Shown piece by piece: positions 1 through 12,800 of a stretch of DNA of 64,000 nucleotides (position 1 is its first letter; each line of letters starts with the position of its first letter). The stretch comes from Paracentrotus lividus (Eukaryota; Echinodermata; Echinoidea; Camarodonta; Echinidae). Location: NCBI GenBank assembly GCA_940671915.1, contig CALNVZ010002974.1:36696560-36760559 (forward strand), written 5' to 3'. The translations under genes and the position numbers were made by a program. The notes beneath the pieces are model-generated. The model worked only from the letters and a program-made list of their open reading frames with translations. It was not told where the DNA came from and ran no database searches.

Positions 1-822
1 GGAGGTGGAAGTGGAGGATCTTTACATCTATCTGTCCCAGAATTTGATGGTCTTGGAAGAATTACAGCTCATGGTGGCAGCGGTAGTGGAACATCCGGTG
101 GCGGTTCTGGAGGCATTATCACTGTGTACACTACATCTGTCAACAACTATCAAGGCCTTTATGAGGCACATGGTGGCGAAGGAAACCCATTTGATAACAC
201 ACAGAGATGTCATGGCAGTCCTGGGTCTGTATATCTTCACCATTTATTTGAAGGCTACCCACAAACAAAGCTCCTAATAGACAACCAGTACAGGTCCTGG
301 GCACATTACTTCACCCTCAGAGAAACTGACATCATGCATTACTACTTTGACCAGATTCATTTAAACAAGAATGCATCACTCCATCTCTTGAACAATGGAC
401 TTCCTCAGACATTGTATACTCCAGAGCTGCTTGGTGATCTGACTGGTTTGATACGTATACACAGTAATCAGACCCACACGTGTGACGTTATTGAGGGAGA
501 AATAACAAGTATGAAGCTCCCAGTGAATCTTCAGATTGATCCTGATGGTGTAGCAGAACTGGCAACTACAGTGGATGTAATTGGCATCGGTAGTCCTGCG
601 TTCTTGTGGGATGGCCAACTGCTTGGTGTGAGACACTTAAGGATATCACCAGGCAGGGAAGTCATCATCAGTTCCAATGCTCACACTGCGCTCAAGGTAG
701 ATGGAGATTTTGTGCTATTGGATGAACCTGGTACTTTCCAATTCTCAAGCATGGAGTTTGGATCGAAGACATCCATCAGTTTTCCACCACCTTTAGGAGT
801 TACCTTCTCAGTTGGGTTTCTG
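1..822 (+). CDS. Exon 1 (partial): glycine-rich module M1
   Basis: Frame 1 is open from the first base. It begins inside a glycine-rich stretch (GGGSGGSLHLSVPEFDGLGR), then GSPGSVYLHH and LLIDNQ, the counterpart of the GTVYKEEN and LLVDN motifs of later modules. It then runs into the non-glycine half of module M1, with GDLTGLIRIHSNQT matching the GDRTG motif of the other modules. It ends at donor gtaagt at 823 in phase 0. The true exon start is outside the window. Confidence 0.85.
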
Positions 823-3800
823 GTAAGTAGGTGATCTCCTTCCCTTTTAAAAAAATCTCATATTTCTTATACAAATAGATTTCAACATAAACAAAATCTG
901 AATGACTTCTTATAGAGGAAAAAAATACAAATTAAGCACTGTTTTTCATATGTGGTAGTATAATAATCACCACTACGCAGACTTATTTTATATACCTATA
1001 TTGTAGATAATTTTAAAATAGAACTAGCCTTTTTAGGACTTTTCTGCAATGACATTTTCATTTTCCTAAACATTTACTTCATTTTTCCCCTCAAAGGATA
1101 TAAAATGGGCCTCAGTCTTCAGTGCAGAGTACTTCAACATTACATCGTCTGACTTTAACCTTGAGATTGAAGCTACCTTGGATTGTTCTGGACGGGGTCT
1201 GGAGAATGACGGTCCAGGACGAGGGTTGGTGCCTGGTGCAGGAGCTGGTCATGCAACAACAGGAGGCTCTTGCTCATGTAAGTGTAAACCCTTCCGGGAT
1301 GTGTTTCGCCAAGTTATGCTAATGACTTTACAAACAACTGGAACATGTTCTTGTGTGCTGTACTAATCACATACAGCAGAGGAACTGATCTCCAATTGTC
1401 CATAAAATCATGCATAACTTTATGAACGACTTGGTGAAACACCCCCTGGGCTACCACAATGTTGGAAGATAAAAATAATTATTTGATGTCTTGTTCATGT
1501 ATAATGCTTATATCTTTCTATCTTGCTCTAGTCATGCCACTCTTCATAAAGTACATTCAGTTTCTGCTACCAACAGCAAAGGATGGAATAAGAAAGAGCT
1601 CATATTCAAATGTGTCCCAGGAGCAATACCCACAAAAAACGAAAATGGGTCACTAGTAATTGTGGCATTCGGCCTGGATAACCACCTGTAAAAATAAAAT
1701 AGTACACAATGAAATAAATTGACATAGTATAAGGCCCCCAGGATTATAGTATACGGGCCACAGGATGATCAATTTGGCTGCCAGAAAAAAAAATGTTACA
1801 GGCAAACCCTCACATGTTTGGATCTTTTCCTGGTTATTACCTTTATTTATTTTAGCATCTGCATAGAAGATCTAAATGATAATAGTTGCTCTGGTCATAG
1901 TTCTCAAACATTTCTTCTGTCATTTTTAATGCTTGATTATTAGAATGTGTGCTGTTATTTCCACATATTTAAAATGAAGATATAGTTAATGGGATTCTAC
2001 TTTGTTGATCATTCTTGTTTCCATTAGCTACTGATTGTGAAGGAGGGACCATGTATGGCTCTCTCTATGAGCCAACTGATGCAGGATCACGAGGAGGAGA
2101 CGACAGCCATGGTAACCCTGGCGCTCGAGGAGGTGGGCACATCCGAATCCGCGTTGGATCTATCTTCCATCTGGATGGCATCTTGGATGCAGATGGTCTT
2201 CAGGGAACTAATCTTGGAGGAGGAGGTAGTGGTGGCGCTATTTGGATTTCAACAGGTACGTTGTATCGTTCCAAAGAGTGTGTGATATCACTCTCGGTGT
2301 TACATACAAATTAAATGATTTGTCATTCGTTAAGTGGTAGAACCCATACGTTTTAGCGGAAGATTTAGTGTTATATTCAACCAAGCTTAACCTCATTTAA
2401 TTCGGTAATAATCATAATAGATTACATGTAAATAGCGCTAATACAATAACACCCTTGGAGTTTGTAAGCACTTAATAGTGATAAGTATTTATTACAGGGC
2501 TTAGCTAGCCTACCCTGATAGGTGCAAACAGCTTTCAAAGAAAGTCTTTCTGCCAGGACCCATTTACATCACCTGGGTCGTGTGGGGCAAATTAGAAAAG
2601 GAAAAGGTGTTTAATGGAGAACTTTTTTCATTTGTTGAAAACTTTGTCATTCGTAAAGTTTGAGCATTTGAAAGATTTAATATTCTACTAGTATCCAAAC
2701 TTCTTTGGCCTCATTCAATATAAGGCTCCATTTTTAAATTCCAAATAATCCCAATAAACTCATACATGATTTAATTTACTATGCTGAAGGTCACATCAGA
2801 GGTCACGGTGAGGCAAAGGCATCAGGGGGGCATGGAGACCAGTCCTCTGGTGGAGGGGCAGGGGGCCGCATCGCTCTCCACATTTCAGACAAAGATGAGT
2901 ATCGAGGTGCTCTCATCGCCCTTGGTGCTGGTGGAGGTGACCATGGAGGTACAGGAACTGTCTACGTGGAGGAGTACAGGAATGGAACAGCCAGGACGAG
3001 ACTCTACCTGGATAACCAAGGATTTACTCCAGCCAAGCCTTTCATCTTGCAGCAAACTAATCCGAGGGTTCTCTATGAAGGTCTGTTGATCCACAGCAAT
3101 GCTCCCTTCGCGTTTGATGAAGTTACTCTACAGGGAGGGGTAAGTGTGTTCATTTAGTTTTTAGTAGTTAAATTGAAATAAGAAAAAATATTTCCATGAG
3201 CAAATCTATAACAACATGTCTGGTATTTTCTGTTGGTGAATATATAAAATTAAAAACAAATAAATCTTTACCAGGTTCTCTCTTACCCCATTTACCTTCC
3301 CTTATTGCACACAGATTGAATTCCAGCTTTCACCTGAAGGATTTGACTCTCCTCAGTTGTCGATCTTAACCATCTTAGGCGATGCTAGTGGACTCCTATA
3401 CATCCAACCCAATCAAACGTTCTACATTGAATACACATCTACTGTCAACCGACGCTCTGTACCACCTGTGAACTTCCACGTTAGCCAAGATTCCACGGTG
3501 TATCTGCCGGCTGACTTTAGGATAGTTGGAGATGCAACCCCTCCATTCTACCTTGATGGCATCATGGTGGGTGTTTATAACTTAACTATTGGAGATGGGA
3601 AGGTGATGGAGATTGGACATCATGCAACCAATCGTCATATCAACAATGGAACAATTATTTCATCACTCAAGGAAGGTAGGACATGTGTTTTTATTTAAAC
3701 TTAAATTTATTAATTAAGTGAAGCTTAGGGTCATTGGTATTCCATTTAAGATGCCTATACACATTGATATATATTCATACATATATTTATGTATTAACAC

Positions 3801-6800
3801 ATACAAATGTTGATCGATTTATTAAAAGAGAGATGGATTTATCACAAAATCAATTAATTGATGCTTTGTACATTTATCCTCTGGAAGCAGTTAACAAATA
3901 CAATGGATTTATTAGGGAATTCATTGATTAACAGGTTGCTTAATGAATATGGTATTTGTGTTGCTTGATACATGTATATACAAAATAGCAGTGAGCAAGC
4001 CAATGACTCTCACCAGATATTCGAGAACAAATTCTTATTATGGGCATGTACTATGAGTGCTTCTGTGCTGTGCCTTTGCGTGTTGCAGGTCACATTCGTG
4101 TAGGTCACATTGAGTTGGAATCTTGGTCAGGTTTTGTCAGTCCCACCCACCTCATCTTAGATGCTGCAAGCGTCATCATGCACTACCAATCCTACATCAC
4201 AGCCGAGTCTCTGCACATGACAATCAATGACCTATCCTTAGAAGGAGATTCCCGCTTGGACGTGTCGGCCCGAGGACCAGGACAGGAACAAGGACCTGGC
4301 GCTGGTTCAGAGGCATCTGGTTCGGGGATCGGAGCTGGACATGGAGGTTATGGTGGAGGTGCTGAACATCTCAATTACACATACGGTATGCTTGGGAGCA
4401 ATATGTTTTAATTGTATGATGTTTTATTCATTTACATGTATTGAATCAATTTTCCTGGGTGGAAATAGTAAAAGATTGTACATATGAGAATGATCATGAT
4501 GGTATTCACATATAAAGGGAGGTTTCACTCTTTACTAGAAAAATTTGGAGCTGTCTTTTTGTGGGAAATATTTGGATTTCTATGTCATGAATCAATATAT
4601 CATGATTATAATGTACATGTATAACCAAAGTTGCCTTTGGCAGAGCTTACATGAAACTCGATATTCTATGATTGTATTTGTGTTATTTATTCTCCTTTAT
4701 CTTTTACAGGTGTGCCGTACGGTTCCTACATAACCCCTACCCACCCTGGAAGTGGTGGTGGTTTGTCTAGTGGTGGGTCTGGTGGTAGCACAGTCAGACT
4801 TGAAATAGGCAATCACTTGCACATTGACGGATCGATCCTGGCAGAAGGGGGCAATGCTGATACCTCATCCACTGGTGGAGGGGGCAGTGGTGGTAGTATC
4901 TGGATAGACACGTTAACCTTCTCTGGCCATGGAACCATATCAACAGATGGGGGAGATGGAAGTAACGGAGGTGCTGGTGGCAGGATTGCAGTGCATGTTT
5001 CTTGGCTGAGGGAATTCTCTGGATCATACATGGCTGTTGGTGGGATAGGGAGGAATGCAGCCAGTGGCGCCTGTGGGACTGTGTACTACACAGACACCAA
5101 CCAAGGACTGACCTACAGAATGGCAATGCTTGGAATCGATAATGAGACTACCTGGGAAGACGGATACACCAAGCTACTTCTTGATAACCAAAACCGAAAT
5201 CACTTTCTACCTACTGTCATTGAGAATGACAATGGTACAGGGTACTTTGAATTTGATGAAGTGGAGACTAAAAATCATGTGACAATGTGGCTGTATGAGC
5301 CAAATGCTACTCTGGTTGTGCATAATTTCATAGGAGATCGAACTGGCCGTCTTCATTTAAGGTCCGGTCAGACAATGTACAACGAGTTTGTGGAATCTGA
5401 AAGTGGAATATCTGTAGCACCCGTTAGCTTTGTTATTGATTTTGGTGCTGAATTGATTTGTCCATCTACATTTATAATGTTAGGAACTAGAACCACTGTC
5501 AATGGACTTTTAGCAGGTGTTCTTGATCTGTTTGTGGCTGAAGGAGCCAATGTGGTGTTTTCCTCTACAGCTACAACTGCATTCTTGATCAATGGTTCTT
5601 ATGAGTCACTAACCAATCCAGGAAACATCACTTTTAGCCAAATGACCATCCAGAAAGATTCCCAAATTGAGTTTCAGGAACTTGAAGCTGATTTCACCCT
5701 AACAGCTAGTAAACTTACCATCAAGTATCATGGAGAGGTGGACATGAACAGAGGCAGCATCCACACTGGAGATGCAGTTATTGAGAGTGAGGGATACTTG
5801 AACCTGAACAGGACTGGGTTTGGACCCGAGTTAGGTTTAGGCAGAGGGACGACTATTGGAAATGGGATAGGTCTTGGTGGTGGTCATGGAGGTGCTGGTG
5901 GTGGACCAGAACCAATGGAAGGTGGTCTTGCCTATGGCTCACTTTATCAGCCATTGCAGATGGGAAGTGGTGGTGGCAATGGTGGAGGAGTTGGAGGAAC
6001 AGGTGGAGGACTTCTGCACTGGATCAACGGAAAGACAATGCAGATTGATGGCTACGTCTACATAGCAGGGTCAGACGGAAATGGAGCTAATGCTGGTGGA
6101 GGCAGTGGTGGAGGAATTCTGATTGAGGTCACTGACTTTGATGGCCATGGTGAAATCAATGCTCAGGGTGGTAATGCTGCATCACCTAATGGAAATTATG
6201 AACATGGCTTTGGTGGGTCAGGTGGACGTATAGCTATTCATGCCAGAAAATCATTCTTATTCCCTGGAAACTTCCAGAATGCTGGGGGTAAGAGTGCTTA
6301 TGGAGGCTATGGTGCTGCCGGCACTGTATACGTGGAAGAAAATGACAGGGGCCCTCAATATGCAGACATCAAGTACAATAAGGACACAAATTCATCTTTC
6401 ATAGTAGCTGATCATCGATATGTTGAGGTGGACAATGAAGACATGCATGCTTCATGGATCTTCACCATGCTCTCTGAGGGAGATTTGGCAAATTGGGAAC
6501 TGGACGAGCTGCATGTTACCAGACATGCTAATATAAGATTCTACCATCCAGGAAATGCAGAGAATGTCACAGTCATCATCCATAGGTTTCTTGGTGACAG
6601 AACAGGCCTCGTGAACATCCGTCTTAACCAGACAATCTATGTAGAGTTTGTGGAATCTCAAAGCAATGAAACAGTTGCACCATGCAGTTACCAAATAGAT
6701 ACTGGAAGTGAAATTGTTTTTCCTACTACTGTGTACATCTTAGGGACCAGGTCATGGTTTGCAGGACTTATAACAGGCATTCACCACCTTAGTATTGCAG

Positions 6801-9800
6801 AAGGAGGAAATGCAGTATTCCTTTCAACAGCACAGACAGCATTACTTGAAAATCTGCAATATGTAGACATCACTCCAAAAGGGAATTTCAGCTTTGCTAC
6901 CTTCACAGTTGAAAGGAATTCAGAAGGAAACTTTCAGCAAATTACCCATCCTCTTGGACTTTATGTCAATGAGTTTAGAGTGAAATACAAAGGGCAACTG
7001 TACATGAATACTGCAGAAATCAAATCTACATTTGCATGGGTTGAGAGTCAGGGAAGGTTCCATATGGATGAAAGGGGCCACAATGCAGAAACTGGGTCAG
7101 GTGCAGGAAATACTACTGAGGATCAAATCGGCACTGGAGGGGGGCATGGAGGACAGGGAGGAGGACCCCCAGCAGATTATGGAGGTATGCCCTATGATTC
7201 TGTGTACATGCCACTCCAAAGCGGCAGTGGGGGTGGTAACGGTCAAGGTACAGGTGGAACTGGTGGAGGATACCTGTATTGGGAGGTGGCCGAACGGCTG
7301 ACATTGGATGGAGAACTGGCACTTCGTGGAGGAAATGGCATAAATATGAATGCAGGGGGTGGGAGTGGTGGAGGACTGCTGATCGAAACGACCAATATGA
7401 CAGGTCATGGAGTGATTGACATCAGTGGTGGTAATGGCACTGGACGTGGAGGAGGGGGTGCAGGAGGCCGAGCAGGGATTCACTGCAGATGGCGTTATCA
7501 ATTTGGAGGGAAATTTATTGATCATGGAGGACTAGGAGATAATGATGAAGTGTTGAGTCATGGAGGTGCAGGAGGAACCATCTATAAAGAGGAGAATCTC
7601 CGTCCTCTTCCATACCGTATTCTGAAACGAGACAAGGTACACAACAATACATTCCTTGATGTTGATCACAAATTTGTCCACAGTGACAATGATGGCAATG
7701 TTGTTCCTCCAGCTGCAATGATCAGTGAAAGAGCGACCATTGCTTACTATTTTGATGAGATGGAACTCACTGGTGCATCAAGGCTCTTGATCTATCACCC
7801 CGATAATGAAACTCAAGTCAACATCACTGTCCATCTCTTCATAGGTGATCGAACTGGACAGCTGCATTTGCGCACAAATCAAATAGCATTCGTCGAGGTA
7901 GAAGAAACAGAAACAAACAAGACAGATGCTCCCTGTAGTTACATCATTGATCCTGGAGCAGTTCTCATCCTGCCCACAGAATTCCATGTCCATGGAACAA
8001 ACAGCACAATCAAAGGCCTCATTGCAGGAGTACATCATCTATACATTGAGAACATGGCCAGGATGATATTTGAATCAACAGGAAACACCGCCTTGTGGAT
8101 GCAAAGACAGTTTGTTGATATGACTCCGTTGGGCAATTTTGCATTTGCAACTCTTACTGTGAAGGAAGGGGGTACAGCCGGATTCACAAGAATAACAGTT
8201 CCTATGAATTTAGAATCAAGCGAAATGAGAGTGAAGTATGGTGGACAGCTCTTCATGAATGAAGCAATATTGTATTCGTCCTATGCCTGGATAGAGAGTA
8301 CAGGCACCTTTCATCTGGATGGTGGTGGCTATGACTCTGAGTCTGGACCAGGGGCTGGTTTCAGTGTGAATGGTGTTGGATACGGTGCAGCACATGGTGG
8401 AGAAGGAGGAGGAATTGATATCACTCTGGTCTCCCAGCCTTATGGTTCCATGTTTCAACCCTTTCAACCAGGGAGTGGAGGAGGTAATGGGCAGGAACCT
8501 GGTGGTAAAGGTGGTGGACTTTTGCATTGGACTATAGGACATCACCTTGAACTGAATGGATTACTGTCTCTGAAAGGACTGAATGGGGGCCAAAACGCAG
8601 GTGGTGGAAGTGGAGGAAGTGCTATAATAGAAACCACCAACATGACTGGCCATGGTGAAATCAATGTTCAAGGAGGCCAGGGTTCAGGGCAAGGATGTGG
8701 AGGTGCAGGTGGTAGAGTTGCCATACTCTGCAGATGGAGATATACCTATGGGGGTCGATTTACTGACTTTGGAGGCAGTGGTAGTACAAACCTTAGAGGA
8801 GCCGCAGCTGGAACAGTATACAAGGAAGAGAACTTGCGGCCCTTGGAATATCGTAAGAGCAAGTACATCAAATCCTTGAACACCACCTTGCTTGTTGCAG
8901 ACCACACTTACCTCCATGTGGATAACAATGACCTTCCTGTTCCTGTGGCTACTATGATCCGAGAGGATAACACAACAGTTTATGAACTAGATGAACTTGA
9001 ACTTACTGGCCTTGCCCGTTTGATCATGTATCACCCAAGTAACGAAACAAAAGTCCAAACAACTGCCCATCGTTTTATAGGTGATAGAACAGGGCAGTTT
9101 CATCTGAGACAAAATCAAACCTTGTATGCTGAGGTAGTCGAATCTGAGACCAATCATACAGAAGCACCTTGTAGTTTCAGAATTGATGATGGTGCAGAGA
9201 TAGTCTTTCCTTCAGAAGTCCATTTACATGGCACCGAAACTGAAATCTATGGTCTGGTTACTGGAGTTCATGATCTTTATATTGAAGATGACAGTTATGT
9301 TGTAGTGTCATCAACTACACAAACAGCTCTTTTGGAAAGGCAAGAGTATGTACACATATCTTCGAATGGCAACTTTTCAATTCCTCGTCTATATATCAAA
9401 CAAGGTGGCGACATTTACTTCAATCGTATAGAGACGGATATTCTAGTAGATGTGGCATTTTTGGAAATTAAGTTTGGAGGTCTTTTTGAAATGAACCATG
9501 GTTCCATTTACTCTGATGTTGCTGACTTGGAGAGCAAAGGAGTTCTCAGTCTGGATGGACGAGGTTATCATGGAGGAACAGGACCTGGTGCTGGACAAAT
9601 TGTTAGTTCTCGTGGTTCAGGAGCTAGCCACGGAGGAATAGGTGGCAATCCATCTGTAAATCAAGATAAGTCTTATGGATCTGTCTTCAACCCGGTGAAC
9701 CTAGGAAGTGGGGGTGGTGCCAGCAACTCTGAGTCAGGTGGAGCAGGGGGAGGCTCCCTCCAGTGGCTTGTAGGCAAGGTTATCCACATTAATGGTCTCA

Positions 9801-12800
9801 TCTCTTCAGATGGTTTAACTGGAAAAAGTGATGCAGGAGGAGGAAGTGGAGGTAGCATCTTGATACAAGCACTGAATATGACTGGTCATGGCGAGATTAG
9901 ATCTAGCGGGGGTAATGGTTCTCGGTATGGATCAGGTGGAGCTGGTGGGCGAATGGCAATACACATTCATTATCAGAACAACTTTGGTGGTCTTTATACC
10001 TGCAGAGGAGGCTTTTATGGAGGTGGCTCTGATGTTGATAATACTGGGAATGGAGCAGCAGGAACAGTATACAAATATGAATCCAGAAGAGGTCCTCAGT
10101 ACAGAGACTTGAAATATAGTGATCCTGCCTTGAATATCACCACCATCAGACCAGAACATACCAAACTGACAGTGGACAATGGAGTAATTAATGTTGACCA
10201 TCCAGCAGTTGTCATGGAAGAAGATCGCTGGTTCTATGAATTTGATGAAATCCAGGTTGAAGGATATTCTTATCTTCATTTCTACCACCCAGACAATGCC
10301 CTTAATATCACTGTCATCATACATGAGCTGACCGGCAATAAGAAAGGCGTGATACGAGTTCAGAGTAGGCAACGTCTTTTTGTCAATATCGTTGAGTCCA
10401 CCCACACCTATCTGGATGCTCCTTGTGGATTCCATGTGGATTGGGGTGGTGACCTTGTCCTCCCTACGACTGTCATCATCCTAACGGAGAGAATCTTAGT
10501 TCAAGGACAGCTTTCAGGAGTGGAGGAACTCACTGTGGAGAGGGATGGAGAGCTTCAGTTTGATGGCAGAGCATTTACATCTCTCCTATCGCCCAGCTCA
10601 GAGTGGTATACAGATGCTCCCTATAACCCTTCAAACACCAGCTTTGTTGCTGTTGGAACTATTTATGTCAACAATCGGGGTGTTGTCCGTCTGACATTTT
10701 CTTCAGGTGAACCAGTAGTGGATGCCGGTGTCTTGAATGTCAAGAAAGGTGGATCCATCATTGCTGAATGTCAGAAGATCAACATTAATGCAGGGGATGT
10801 AAGCATTGAGAGTGATGGCAGGGTGTCGTCTGTAGGATCAGGTTACTCAACTGGACCTGGTGCAGGAAGCGGTACCAGAGGTGCAGGACATGGCTCTCGA
10901 GGTATGTTAATTGACTGTTAATATCAGCAATACTCTATCGTTTTACACAAACACCCACTCACACATGTGCACACACACATGCGCACACACACACACAACA
11001 CACTTTCATACTCACACACATAAACACACACTTCAAGCAAGAGATTTATAGGCCTATAATTTTGATTATTATGATGTTACTATAATACTTCATTATTATG
11101 AAATATGAACTATTATTATAACATACATTATCTTATTGTGATAAAATGTATATTAATAGATATCAAAAGTAATGCTTAGAGTTTTTATAGTTATGTCAGC
11201 TAGTTTGAATGTAGAAAAATATTTCTATATACTTTTATTTAGAAATCCATCGAATTACATGAGAATTTGTTAGTGTAGTGTTTTATATGTGCTATAATAT
11301 TTTCATACTGAAATTCTCTATTAGTCTAAACTTTTGTCCAAGATATTTGGATGTAGTACCACAGATATGTTCTATTCATTTCATTAATTTAAAGGTGGGA
11401 ATAATGGCGGCTCTGCGTACGGTGACCTGTTCAACCCCAACTCACCAGGATGTGGAAGTAGCGGGGGCAATGGGGGTGGAGTAATCCATCTTAACATTGG
11501 AACGGTAAGCCATTACACAATGATTTCTTTGTGGATATTGAATTTTGATGATTTTATTGCAGTAAGAAAAACAAAGTGGTGTTCATGGAATATTGGATAT
11601 GAGAATACATTGCCAGAAATGGATTATTATAAGGCAATAGTACAAGTTTTAACTAATTTTCAAGTTTTTCATTGTTAAGCATGTCTTAGAAAGTAGATTG
11701 AGGTAAATATAAATTTCATTTTTTCAAATCTATAGAGAATGGTCTGTGATGGTACTATCTCCGTCAATGCCCTCAGCCAAAGCATTAACTATCAAAGTGG
11801 CGGAAGTGGTGGGAGTCTGGTACTCAAGACTAACATATTTAGAGGTCATGGAGCAGTCATTGCTAATGGTGCAGTCGGAACTAGTGGTAAAGAAAGCAGA
11901 CTTGATTTTTAGTATTGCAATTATAAAAAAATAAATAAATTTAGCATGAAAAGCCAGTTATGCCAAGGTCTCTATTATTTCTGTAAGACTTTAATTTTTT
12001 TAGTTGAAAAACAGTAAGGTTCTAATAATTCTCATATGCTGTATAGATTCTTAACATCAAATATTAAGTTTATAAGAGACTACCATGATGTAATGTATAT
12101 GATCAGTTTGATGCATATAGTAATAACATATTATAGTAAATAGTGGTAGTATTTTAAGAGTTGTGATTGGTTGAAATGATGTCACGTGTCATTCACGTTT
12201 TTGTTATAGTGAACGGTTTTTGTTATATTGAACGTTTTTTTTGTTATATTGAACGGTTTTTACCTGTGTTAAAATGAATGGCGAAATCGATTGCCTTGTT
12301 GTGCAAGCACGTAATAACAGTAAAATGGTGCGCACAACAATAGATACGCGGAGCGACAATATACTTCACAATAGCTTAATTAGCACCAAAAGTTTGGCAA
12401 ACATTTGCAAAGATAAAACCAGATTAGGCAAGGTCAAAGATCTAGGGGTCTATTTACTATAATAAATAGTGCATGCTTCTATTAATGTAACGTTACTGAC
12501 TATGAGAACTCCAAATACTAAATTATCCCTCGTGCACATCTGTTTCACCTCGGCCTATGGCCTCGGTGAAATAAATGTGCCCTCGAGATAATTTAGTATT
12601 TGTCGTGCACATAATCTAGTATGTTGCATGGCAAAGCATGCACTATTTATATAATATTCAATGGATTTTCAATATACCTCAGGGGCAAATATTTACCTTT
12701 TATGGTAATGGAAAGTGTCATGCTTAATACAAACAGAGATCTCAACTCTCAAATACTCATAACTTCTTCATTGTTTATCAAAATTTTACCAAATCTTCAC

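Noticed and set aside
7097-7525. 142-codon minus-strand frame
   Set aside because: It is antisense to the glycine-rich exon 7; Gly codons read as Pro/Ser/Thr on the other strand. Several similar minus-strand frames have the same cause.
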